Assembly (NCBI GenBank): GCA_028289725.1 | Contig: JANQOH010000216.1 | Location: 1-12,233 of the forward strand | Length of the DNA stretch: 12,233 bases | Direction of reading: 5' to 3' | Source of the DNA: Alphaproteobacteria bacterium | GTDB lineage: Bacteria; Pseudomonadota; Alphaproteobacteria; UBA7887 | Shown: positions 1 through 6,448 of the stretch, in pieces | How the letters are laid out: the number at the start of each line of letters is the position of its first letter | Numbering within the stretch: position 1 is the first letter of the stretch | Made by a program: the position numbers and the translations under genes | The notes under the pieces: model-generated | Seen by the model: only the letters and a program-made list of their open reading frames with translations | Database searches by the model: none | Told to the model about the DNA's origin: nothing

Positions 1-331
1 CATTCTTCAAGGCGCGCAGCTTGTCGAGACTAATCTTCCGGAATTCGTCCCGATACCCCGGCGGCGCTTGGCCCATGACCTGCCTAAAGACGCGCTTTGC
101 GACTTTGTCGCCGTACTCGGTTTGGATCGTGCCGTATATAAAGCCCGAGGCCTTGCGGCCGGCTCGGCCGGCCCAGAACTTCGTGGCGCTGAAGAACGCG
201 GCCTCGGCGTTGCCGTCTTTCAGGTAGAGGACCTTGCTGCCCTCCAAACGGTCGACGCGACGGGCATCCTTTATCTCGGTGTACAGTTGCGAGAAGGTGG
301 TGCCGGACGTTCCTACTCTAGCGTCCCTCAT
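1..331 (-). CDS. Partial paralogue of the neighbouring modular candidate type III effector (N-terminal 110 codons)
   Basis: The gene is cut by the left edge and is open from an ATG at 331 to position 1. The first 110 residues closely match the N-terminus of the 595-aa protein next door: both begin MRDARVG, then TTFSQLY, YLKDGNA, FSATKF, AGRAGRKAS, TEYG and KISLD, with only scattered substitutions. It differs just after the VMG motif, where it has a 4-residue longer APPGYRDEF stretch. A TGGAG ribosome-binding sequence lies 8 bases upstream of the ATG. There is no signal peptide. Because its sister sits directly after a CesT-type chaperone gene, I infer a type III secreted effector; no catalytic motif is visible and the C-terminal repeats, if present, lie outside the window. 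Homology to the neighbour is certain; function is inference. Confidence 0.8.
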   Translation of the reverse strand, partial: MRDARVGTSGTTFSQLYTEIKDARRVDRLEGSKVLYLKDGNAEAAFFSATKFWAGRAGRKASGFIYGTIQTEYGDKVAKRVFRQVMGQAPPGYRDEFRKISLDKLRALKN

Positions 332-336
332 ATGAC
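311..336. repeat. 26-bp direct repeat, copy 1, at the start of the partial effector gene
   Basis: This stretch covers the start codon and first codons of the left-hand effector paralogue. It is identical, base for base, to 2223-2248 at the start of the 595-aa gene. Upstream of the shared GTCATATG (minus strand) the two loci are unrelated, so one end of the copy marks a duplication breakpoint. Confidence 0.85.
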
Positions 337-455
337 GGGCTCCAGCTGTCGCCGCCTCCTTGTGGTCCGAAGAGAGCGATCACCACGTCGAAGGGCGGAA
401 ACTTTGTCGAACTTTTCATGGAATCTAGATGTTTTTGGGCGTCGGAAAACTCAGT
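321..455 (-). pseudogene. Remnant of a fourth C-terminal repeat beyond the TGA of the 595-aa effector gene
   Basis: Reading on in the same frame past the TGA at 456-458 gives 45 sense codons before a TAG at 318-320. The first part, TEFSDAQKHLDSMK followed by PPFDVVIALFGPQGGGDS, aligns with the linker and head of the preceding repeat (TDYSEAARLLQDMT, then SPLDVAAVLFGRKRDGDT). It is therefore a truncated fourth repeat, not random intergenic DNA. It breaks off just before the start codon of the next paralogue, which is in a different frame, so readthrough would not fuse the two proteins. It also carries the ribosome-binding sequence of the next gene. Whether it is ever translated is unknown. Confidence 0.7.
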
Positions 456-1461
456 TCAAGTTTGCACCTTTGTACGCAGTTTGAGGATGTCCTGCGCATT
501 GAGCGTCTTGCCTTTCGGCTCCCCGCCGCCAAAGACGTCGTACCAGGCCCCCGCGGCAATCCTGCTGTCGGATGAGCGCACGAGCAGAGAATAGATCCGG
601 TTCTTATGGCTCATATACGTGACCAAAGTCTTCGGCTGCTGACCCAAGGTTTGAACGACTTCTTTTGGCAGGACCTTTTTCAGCCGGCTGAGCGCGGCCT
701 CGGTGTCGCCGTCTCTTTTCCGTCCGAAGAGGACGGCCGCCACATCGAGCGGCGAGGCCTTGTCCGTGCGGGTCATGTCCTGCAGAAGCCGCGCGGCTTC
801 GGAATAGTCAGTTCGCATCTGCACCGCCATGCGCAGTTTGAGGATGTCCCGCGCCCTGAGCGTGTTGCTTTTCGGCCCCTGGCTGCCGAAAACCTCGTGC
901 CAGGCCTCCTTCGCGACCTTGTCGCCGGCTGAGCGCGCGAGCAGAGAAAAGATCAGGTCCTCACGGCTCATATACGCGACCAAATCCTTCGGCTGCTGAC
1001 CCAAGGTTCGAACGACTTCGTTTGGCAGGACCTTCTCCAGCCGCTTGAGCGCGGCCTTGGTGTCGCCGTCTCCCTTCCGTCCGAAAAGGGCGGCTGCCGC
1101 ATCGAGCGGCGAGGCCCCTTGCTCGGGTTTCATGGTGGTCAGAAATTCCTTGGCCTGAAAGTTTTGCGCCGTCACGCGCAGTCTGTGGATCTGGTTGGCG
1201 GTGAGCGTCGTGCCGCTGGGGCCATCACTCCTGAAAATCCCCCGCCAGGCCTTATCGGCACAATTCCTTCCGGCTGTGCGCTCGAGCAGGGAATAGACCC
1301 GATCCGTACGGCTCATATACGCTAGCAGTGCCGGCGGCCGCTGACGCAATATTTGAACGACTTCGTCTGACAGGACCTCTCCCAGCCGCTCGAGCGCGGC
1401 CTTGGTGTCGCCGCGATCCTTTGGACCGAAGAGGGCGGCCGCCACATCGAGAGGCGAAGCC
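456..1461 (-). repeat. Three tandem coding repeats in the C-terminal half of the 595-aa effector
   Basis: Three units of about 300-360 bp encode residues 262-376, 377-495 and 496-595. Units 2 and 3 are the most alike and are also similar at DNA level (for example the stretches encoding GDT-x-AAL and TLGQQPK). Unit 1 is more diverged. A truncated fourth unit lies beyond the stop codon. Such arrays can gain or lose units by unequal recombination. Confidence 0.8.
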
Positions 1462-2243
1462 GCTGCCTTTAGGGGCATATTGTCCAGAGTTTTCCTAGCC
1501 TTGTCGAACTTCTCGACCGCCTGTTCGATGTCCTCAAAGTTCTTGACGGTCAGGTCTATCCCGCTCTCTGGGCCACGGGTCTTGAACTCATCCTTCCCCC
1601 AAACGCTCTCAAAGATGCCATCGGCGACATCTTCGCCGTACTCATTGGCGACTGCCCTCCAGACCACCGCACCGGCGGCGGCGCGCTTGTCCCGCCGCGA
1701 CGTCTGAAGACCGAACCGGTTCTTAAACCCGGAGCTCCATTTCGTGTGAATGTAGAGGCCGTGTTTGTCGGTGAACCGCAGATGCTTGCCGGGCTTAAAC
1801 TCTCCCTTGCCTTGCGCCTCTCTTTTCTCTTTGTGATCCGCGAGTTCCTCCCGCATCTTCGAAAACGTGGCGGGCTTTATCCCATCTTCGCGGTGCTGTC
1901 GCAGCTTGCGCTTGTAGCGGAGCACATTTTTCAAGGTGCGCAGCTGGTCGAGACTAATCTTCGGGTGGTTCGCCTCTTCTCGGCCCATGACCCGTCTAAA
2001 GACGCTCTTTGCGACTTCGGCGCCGTACTCGGTTTTGATCGTGTCGTATACAAAAGCTGAAGCCTTACGGCCGGCTCGTCCGGCCCGGAATTTCGTGGCG
2101 CTGAAGATCGCATAGTCGGCGTTGCCGTCTTTCAGGTAGAGGGCCTTGCTGCCCTTCAAACGCTCGACGCCACGGGCAACCTTTATCTCGCTGTACAGTT
2201 GCGAGAAGGTGGTGCCCTGCGCTCCTACTCTAGCGTCCCTCAT
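456..2243 (-). CDS. Modular repeat protein, candidate type III secreted effector
   Basis: 595 aa, not a family I can name. There is no signal peptide or membrane segment, as expected for a type III substrate, and a CesT-type chaperone gene lies just upstream (35-bp gap). The start ATG has a GGGAGG ribosome-binding sequence 7 bases upstream and matches the start of the left-hand paralogue. Two basic N-terminal modules (about residues 28-110 and 150-250) each contain YG-x2-VA-x3-F-x2-V-x-G. Three C-terminal repeats of about 100-120 residues follow (262-376, 377-495, 496-595). They share SPLD-x-AA-x-LFG, GDT-x-AAL-x-RL, YMS, SLL and a closing TL-x-A-x-DI-x-KLR. All modules look alpha-helical, and no enzyme motif is evident. 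The reading frame ends at a TGA where the previous repeat has CGA, so the protein may be shortened relative to its ancestor. The open frame, repeats and paralogy are seen directly; the effector role is inferred from context. Confidence 0.8.
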   Translation of the reverse strand: MRDARVGAQGTTFSQLYSEIKVARGVERLKGSKALYLKDGNADYAIFSATKFRAGRAGRKASAFVYDTIKTEYGAEVAKSVFRRVMGREEANHPKISLDQLRTLKNVLRYKRKLRQHREDGIKPATFSKMREELADHKEKREAQGKGEFKPGKHLRFTDKHGLYIHTKWSSGFKNRFGLQTSRRDKRAAAGAVVWRAVANEYGEDVADGIFESVWGKDEFKTRGPESGIDLTVKNFEDIEQAVEKFDKARKTLDNMPLKAAASPLDVAAALFGPKDRGDTKAALERLGEVLSDEVVQILRQRPPALLAYMSRTDRVYSLLERTAGRNCADKAWRGIFRSDGPSGTTLTANQIHRLRVTAQNFQAKEFLTTMKPEQGASPLDAAAALFGRKGDGDTKAALKRLEKVLPNEVVRTLGQQPKDLVAYMSREDLIFSLLARSAGDKVAKEAWHEVFGSQGPKSNTLRARDILKLRMAVQMRTDYSEAARLLQDMTRTDKASPLDVAAVLFGRKRDGDTEAALSRLKKVLPKEVVQTLGQQPKTLVTYMSHKNRIYSLLVRSSDSRIAAGAWYDVFGGGEPKGKTLNAQDILKLRTKVQT

Positions 2244-2248
2244 ATGAC
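2223..2248. repeat. 26-bp direct repeat, copy 2, at the start of the 595-aa effector gene
   Basis: Identical to 311-336. It spans the start codon and first codons of the effector. Similarity continues downstream through the N-terminal domain but not upstream. Confidence 0.85.
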
Positions 2249-2278
2249 AGCCTCCCGCCGTTTCCAGTCGCGCCTCGC

Positions 2279-2722
2279 TTAGACCCGGATGCCGCTATCG
2301 GCCGCAGAGGCATCCAAGCCGTCCCCGCCGCCGGGGCCTTCGGCGACTACCGTGCGCCACCCCGAGAGAGTCTCGAGGAAGGCGACGAACACCTGTGACA
2401 GCCTCGCCGCATCCAGCTCGGCGGCGGACAGCTCCAACATTTGAACGACGCCGCCGCCTGGCTCATCGAGCGCCATGCGGACACCGCCGCTCGCGGACCA
2501 CTGTGCGTTGTAAACCAGAAGTGTCTCGCAAAGCTGCGCCCGGGCTTCGTCGTCGGGCAGGCCCGCTTCGGCGGAAAGGAGAATCCGCCCTTCCGCTTCG
2601 TCGAGCTCGACCAGGACGCCGTCGTCTTCATCGATCGCGAGGATCCAACCGTCGCCGTCGTCGGACTCGATCACCGCCCCAAGCTCGAGCAACGGCCCGA
2701 TCTCGGACATCAGCCGGTGCAT
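2279..2722 (-). CDS. CesT-family type III secretion chaperone
   Basis: 147 aa from the chosen ATG at 2722, small and acidic, with no signal peptide. The layout is that of class I (CesT/SycE-type) chaperones: an N-terminal helix (MHRLMSEIGPLL), a beta region with W-I-L-A-I-D-E-D-D-G-V-L-V-E-L, an L-L-S-A-E-A-G-L-P strand, a helix L-C-E-T-L-L-V-Y-N-A-Q-W, the G-G-V-R-M-A-L strand, the L-E-L-S strand and a final helix L-S-Q-V-F-V-A-F-L-E-T-L-S-G-W. Such chaperones are cytoplasmic dimers that bind the N-terminal region of a cognate effector and keep it export-ready. The effector gene starts 35 bp downstream, so the two are probably co-transcribed. The frame is open upstream to an ATG at 3001, but that 93-residue extension has no chaperone character. 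AAAGGAG lies 3 bases before the ATG at 2722, and a second ATG lies 4 codons further in. The family call is strong; the start is less certain. Confidence 0.82.
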   Translation of the reverse strand: MHRLMSEIGPLLELGAVIESDDGDGWILAIDEDDGVLVELDEAEGRILLSAEAGLPDDEARAQLCETLLVYNAQWSASGGVRMALDEPGGGVVQMLELSAAELDAARLSQVFVAFLETLSGWRTVVAEGPGGGDGLDASAADSGIRV

Positions 2723-3190
2723 ATGCTCCTTTACGGACACATCTTCTCCCGCTTGTTTAGCGGCCCATTGACACTCGCGCAGTATGAAGGAAATCAACCG
2801 CCACGCCAAATTGTCGGGGCCGTCGAAAACCGTTAGTTGAGCGCGGTCGCTTGTGCAGTCGCACGGTCCTCGGAACAACTCGGGGTTCACAACCGAGCTC
2901 CACTCACGATAATCTCGCGTATGTCGCCTAAAGCCCGACCGAGCCTGCCAGATTCCGCACGCTGGTCGCCTCGACAGGAGGTGCGAGATGTCCCGATCCA
3001 TACGAGAAGAGAACCGTTCGATCCTTTTTCATGCTCGTGATAACGGCCGACAGTCTCCCAAACCCCGCTTAAGCCATTAGCTATTGTGAATTCACGGTAT
3101 CGCGGCGGAACCAGCTCATCGGCGCGGATGAGTCTATGAAACACAAATCCTGCCCCCGCTACCAAATCCCGCAGTGTCCAGCTCATCCCC
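2723..3190. other. Stretch without a convincing gene, between the integrase remnant and the chaperone
   Basis: About 470 bp. Two overlapping minus-strand frames are open here: an extension of the chaperone frame to 3001, and a 106-codon frame at 2887-3207 that begins inside the integrase remnant. Neither gives a protein I recognise, and neither shows a convincing domain. A possible sigma-70-like promoter sits at 2781-2809. I see no type III box that I can support, no tRNA and no clear inverted repeats. It is most simply a decayed junction plus the promoter region of the chaperone-effector operon. Confidence 0.5.
2781..2809 (-). promoter_or_regulatory. Possible sigma-70-like promoter for the chaperone-effector operon
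   Basis: On the minus strand TTGGCG (2804-2809) and CATACT (2781-2786) are separated by 17 bases, each matching 4 of 6 consensus positions. It would give a leader of roughly 50 bases ahead of the chaperone ATG at 2722. Matches this good occur by chance, so this is a candidate only; a specialised type III activator site may be used instead. Confidence 0.25.
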
Positions 3191-3577
3191 CTAGTCAGAA
3201 TCCGCATGCCCGGGAGCGGAAATCGTAGGGACGTGCTCCAAAACTTTGTGCAAATGTTCGACCTTCAGGAACGTATAAGCCCGTTCCGTGACCGCGATCG
3301 ATGCATGGCCAAGCAATTGAGAGACGACTTTGATCGGCACGCCTGATTGGAGCTTCCAATTGCCGCAGGTCCGGCGCAGGCCGTGCCATATGAGGTTCTT
3401 GATCCCAGTTCTTTTTGCTGCGTTGCGTAGAGCCTTGTTGCGCCTGTGGAATTTCACAAAGGGCGGAACCGGGTCGGTATTAACCCACTCCCAGTCGAGA
3501 GCGCATGAAAACACGCTCGACAGACAAGCTGGATCTCTACGCAGGGTCGAGTTTCGGCGTCTCACCTGTGTTGTCAT
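3191..3577 (-). pseudogene. Tyrosine recombinase/integrase remnant with internal deletion
   Basis: 128 codons, against about 350-420 for an intact phage or island integrase. Residues 1-45 look like the end of the core-binding domain (TLRRDPACLSSVFSCALDWE, then WVNTDPVPPFVK). The text then jumps to the last third of the catalytic domain: the box-II motif WHGLRRT, the LLGHAS motif and the tyrosine in TERAY. The stretch that should carry the first catalytic arginine and the beta-hairpin lysine is missing, so the product cannot be an active recombinase. Its ATG overlaps the TGA of the peptidoglycan-binding protein gene (ATGA, 3574-3577); this is probably an accident of the breakpoint. It marks an old integration or deletion event between the amyloid operon and the type III effector genes. 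Confidence 0.75.
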
Positions 3578-4155
3578 TGTGAAAGGGCGCGCATGGTTTG
3601 CGTGTCCGGCATGCCGGTGACCTTCAGGCCTTTGTCGCGTTGATAGGCCTCTAATGCTGCGCCGGTCGCGGGGCCAAGCAGGCCGTCTACATCGCCATCA
3701 AAGTACCCTTGGTCCCGAAGTGCTTGTTGTACGTCGATTATGCTCATTTCATCCGAACCGGAAGGAGGCGTCGCACTGTCCGCGGCTGCCATGGCGACTT
3801 GGCGTTGCGGCACGAGGGCGTCTGCCAGGGCCTGGGCGCCTGAGGCGAACATTGCTTCGGGCATGTTTTGGCAAATGCTTGCCATGGCATTCGACAGTCC
3901 TTCGACATTTGACCCGGGTGCAATGTCATACGTGTTGGCGACAAATGTGTTGTAGGCGGTGAGATACCCATTCAGCCAGCTACGAAACATGACGTGCGTC
4001 GGAGACGCATTCGCCATCTCCACCAAATACTGCTCGCAGGTCAGGCTACCCAGGCCCTTAACAAAGTACTGTCCCTGTTCATCCGCGCCATGCGCGACAA
4101 CCGCCGTCATGCAAACGCCCGTGATTGCTCCGGCTAACAGTCCCAATTTACACAT
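3574..4155 (-). CDS. Exported HdeA-like plus peptidoglycan-binding protein, last gene of the amyloid cluster
   Basis: 193 aa from the ATG at 4155. A Sec signal peptide (residues 1-23, ending AHG) is followed by a small helical domain at about 35-115 with two cysteines (C40, C95) and an LNGYLTAYN motif, resembling HdeA/HdeB-like periplasmic domains. Residues 137-193 are a PF01471-type peptidoglycan-binding domain (VQQALRDQGYFDGDVDGLLG, then T-x2-AL-x-AYQ). Its likely place is the periplasm, bound to the wall. The frame is also open from a GTG at 4191 that overlaps the stop of the upstream barrel gene (GTGA). I prefer the ATG because AGAGGG lies 8 bases before it and it starts the signal peptide cleanly. 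It sits 32 bp after the FapF-like gene, which suggests co-expression. A role as wall anchor or periplasmic helper for the exporter is inference. Confidence 0.8.
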   Translation of the reverse strand: MCKLGLLAGAITGVCMTAVVAHGADEQGQYFVKGLGSLTCEQYLVEMANASPTHVMFRSWLNGYLTAYNTFVANTYDIAPGSNVEGLSNAMASICQNMPEAMFASGAQALADALVPQRQVAMAAADSATPPSGSDEMSIIDVQQALRDQGYFDGDVDGLLGPATGAALEAYQRDKGLKVTGMPDTQTMRALSQ

Positions 4156-4187
4156 CGTCCCAACCCTCTCAAGCAGTCCGCTGCCGT

Positions 4188-5792
4188 TCACTCAAATAGG
4201 TCAAAGGAAAATGGCACGCGCAACTGCACGCGCATGTCGGTCGCGTCGTCCGTCACCCCGGCTTGGAAGGTGAGATTCAGGCTCGTCTTGTTGTTGATGC
4301 GGTACGTCATACCGAGGAGAAACGTGCCGATGTCAAGACTCGATCCTGAGATCTTGGTACCGTTCTGCGTGGACTCAAAAATGATTTGCTGTTCCCAGCC
4401 GAGGCTGAAGGACGTTTCCCTGTTGACGCCAAACCCCAGCCCGACGCTCACCCCGATCGCATCGCCAGGATCGAGATCGCCCAGGGTCCCGCCAAGGTCA
4501 CGTGGCAAATTGGCCAAGTATTTAATATTGCCAAACCATACCACCGGGTCTGACGGCTTAATGAAGGTCAGACTTGGTTCAACCGCCCAAAAGCCGGTGC
4601 CGGTCGGGAGTTCAGCCTGCAACCCATTTTCCGTGAAATCGACTTCGAACGGATCCTTGCCGGTTGGCGCCTTGACGCGAAGATTACCGATAAAGAACGG
4701 CCAGCCCCCCATGCCATCGTTGATCTGATAATGGCCGCCGAAGGTTACATCCCCGATTCCGTCGCCGCTCACTTTCGTTACGATATCGCTGCTTGCACCG
4801 GTTCCGATCTCACGTGCCGTCGTGGTGTCTTCACGGCGTACGTAAGGGACTTTGATGTCGGCTTCCAATCGGCTGGTGATGCCATACCGGGCGGACAGCG
4901 ACCCTATGAGGGTGTCGCGATCGACCTTGCGGACGTCGATGCTGCCAATTACCAGAGCCGGTATGATCGTAAAGCCTTCGACGACAACCCGGTCGTTGGA
5001 GTCGTGCAGGTACTCAATGGAGGGTTCGACGACAAGGCGACCTTGCGGCGTGAGGACCCCGCCGCGATCCCGAATAATTTCGACGTCAGGCGGCCGATCC
5101 GACGACGGTGGCGGTGCCGCACTGGCATACGTATCCGGGCTTCGCGGTGCCTGGGTCGGCGCGGAGCGCGCCGTGCCTGCATTCGCCCCGTCAGCCGTCT
5201 GCTCGCCGGTCGCAGGCCCACCGTCGGCCGAATCCGCCGCGGCGGTAGCTTGCTGCGCCTCCCTTTGTACGAGCGGTGTTACCGTCTGCTGTATCCCGGC
5301 AACATCTTGGTCAAGACCGTCCAGACGCGTTTGTTGCTCGAGGTGGCGGTCCCACTGATCCAAGTCTTCTTGGCGTAACCGCGCGATCTCCCGGCCTTGT
5401 TCATCAATTTGTCTTTGCTGCGCGGCTAGCTGCTCGCGTTGTCGGGCAATTTCCTTGAGTTGTTCCTGCAATTCCCCTCGCTGCGCTTGGATCGCTTCGC
5501 CTTGTTCGATCAACAACTGCTGCTGTTCGAGCAGCTTCTTCTGCTGAAAATCGAGCACCGTCCGAAGTCGCTCAAAGTCCGACACGCCTTCGTCTTGCGC
5601 CTCTTGAGCGATGGCGTGCTGGGAGAAACTCGCCAACGACAAGAGCAAGGCCGACGCAAGGAGTCCGCCCAGCCCATTGCGCGCGCGGCGACCCGCGGGG
5701 CAGGTGGCTGCGGCACTGCGCAACATTCGCGGCCAGTCTGATTTCAGAAATCGATAGGTTGCTAAAAACATATTTCGTCGATCGCCAGCCAC
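4188..5792 (-). CDS. FapF-like outer-membrane beta-barrel exporter with N-terminal coiled coil
   Basis: 534 aa. There is a signal peptide (hydrophobic core about residues 42-55, cleavage after AIA-Q at about 62). A long Q/E-rich heptad region runs over about 72-180 (runs such as LLEQQQLLIEQGEAI and QREQLAAQQRQIDEQ), then an Ala/Pro-rich linker (181-235). A C-terminal half of alternating amphipathic strands (about 245-534) reads as a beta-barrel. This domain order is that of Pseudomonas FapF, a trimeric outer-membrane pore whose periplasmic coiled coil gates passage of amyloid subunits. The barrel also resembles general transporter barrels such as the phenol-degradation MetA family. Neighbours (C39 peptidase, repeat proteins) favour the Fap reading. 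The frame opens with a GTG at 5792; ATGs at 5771 and 5726 are alternatives, and none has a strong ribosome-binding sequence. The last residue is Glu rather than the usual aromatic. Confidence 0.75.
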   Translation of the reverse strand: MAGDRRNMFLATYRFLKSDWPRMLRSAAATCPAGRRARNGLGGLLASALLLSLASFSQHAIAQEAQDEGVSDFERLRTVLDFQQKKLLEQQQLLIEQGEAIQAQRGELQEQLKEIARQREQLAAQQRQIDEQGREIARLRQEDLDQWDRHLEQQTRLDGLDQDVAGIQQTVTPLVQREAQQATAAADSADGGPATGEQTADGANAGTARSAPTQAPRSPDTYASAAPPPSSDRPPDVEIIRDRGGVLTPQGRLVVEPSIEYLHDSNDRVVVEGFTIIPALVIGSIDVRKVDRDTLIGSLSARYGITSRLEADIKVPYVRREDTTTAREIGTGASSDIVTKVSGDGIGDVTFGGHYQINDGMGGWPFFIGNLRVKAPTGKDPFEVDFTENGLQAELPTGTGFWAVEPSLTFIKPSDPVVWFGNIKYLANLPRDLGGTLGDLDPGDAIGVSVGLGFGVNRETSFSLGWEQQIIFESTQNGTKISGSSLDIGTFLLGMTYRINNKTSLNLTFQAGVTDDATDMRVQLRVPFSFDLFE

Positions 5793-5920
5793 TCGCCGTA
5801 ACCGGCCGTGCTTAGGAGTGATTTCTGGCTTATGGCTCTTTGTTTTTATGGAAATTTCTTCTCATACAAATTCGTGTGAACTGAGCGGTCAAAGGGGCGG
5901 AAATGCCCCAATCGCCTATG
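5793..5920 (-). promoter_or_regulatory. AT-rich gap between the FapE-like and FapF-like genes
   Basis: This 128-bp gap is the longest inside the cluster, and its middle (about 5821-5875) is markedly AT-rich compared with the genes. Such a patch could hold a separate promoter for the exporter gene. I find no -35/-10 pair good enough to place one. The hairpin at 5894-5909 lies at its upstream end. Confidence 0.3.
5894..5909 (-). terminator. Short stem-loop after the FapE-like gene
   Basis: On the minus strand GGGGC, a 6-base loop and GCCCC are followed by TTT. It begins 11 bases past the stop of the FapE-like gene. The stem is only 5 bp, all G-C, and the T run is short, so it may be a weak or partial terminator, or a stem that sets message ends, rather than a full stop. 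Confidence 0.35.
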
Positions 5921-6430
5921 TTATTGCCCCAGTGATGCCAAAAAATTTATCTCTGACGAGAACGAACCGTTCCGCAGCGCGGCCTGAACGTTAAAGAGAT
6001 CGATCTGCAGAACGGTCGCGTTCTGAATGATCTGCGAGTTCAAGCTGTTCTGAACCACGTTCATGACGCCGGAAAAATCGTTGGTGGCGGTGACAAAGGC
6101 TTGACCGTTCTCGACCAGTGTCATTACGCCCGTGGTCAGCGTCGGATCGCCGTTCACGATCGGCGTCACAGTCTGCCCATTGATTTCGGTGATGAACTCA
6201 ACGCCAAACTTGATCGCGGCGCCCGCACTGAAATAATAGCCGCCGCGAAGCTCTTCATATTCCAAACCGCTGATTTCTTGTTGCTGTGCAAAGATTTCAG
6301 CGACGCTTGGCCGTTGCAACGACTCGGCAAAGGCGCCGGGCGCGAAACCGAGGCTCGTAGCGCAAGCAAATAAGGCCCCGACGAAAGCGTAATGCGCCCG
6401 GTCGTGCAGCCTACCTCCACTGTGCGTCAC
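5921..6430 (-). CDS. Small exported single-motif protein (FapE-like)
   Basis: 169 aa. It starts with GTG at 6430, supported by a strong GGGAGG sequence with 6 bases of spacing, and follows the C39 peptidase gene by 18 bp. A signal peptide occupies about residues 1-35, ending AFA before ES. The mature part has EEL-x-GGYYFSAGA at about 59-71 and one motif at 117-137 (NDFSGVMNVVQNSLNSQIIQN). That motif follows the pattern of the repeat in the large proteins: phenylalanine, glycine, small/hydrophobic run, QN, then N and QN. After it comes an alternating hydrophobic stretch (ATVLQIDLFNV). By position (after the D-like peptidase, before the F-like barrel) it corresponds to FapE, a minor extracellular component in Pseudomonas. 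Sequence similarity to FapE itself cannot be tested here; a cap or minor subunit role is inference. Confidence 0.7.
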   Translation of the reverse strand: MTHSGGRLHDRAHYAFVGALFACATSLGFAPGAFAESLQRPSVAEIFAQQQEISGLEYEELRGGYYFSAGAAIKFGVEFITEINGQTVTPIVNGDPTLTTGVMTLVENGQAFVTATNDFSGVMNVVQNSLNSQIIQNATVLQIDLFNVQAALRNGSFSSEINFLASLGQ

Positions 6431-6448
6431 GACCTTCCTCCCTTTGAC

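Noticed and set aside
2395..2836. Two plus-strand open frames opposite the chaperone gene
   Set aside because: They are arginine-rich or featureless shadows of the CesT-type coding sequence.
2723..3001. N-terminal extension of the chaperone to the ATG at 3001
   Set aside because: It would add 93 residues unlike any CesT-type chaperone; the ATG at 2722 gives the usual family length and has an AAAGGAG sequence before it.
2887..3207. 106-codon minus-strand frame after the integrase remnant
   Set aside because: It starts inside the remnant in another frame, overlaps the extended chaperone frame, and shows no domain or ribosome-binding site I can support.
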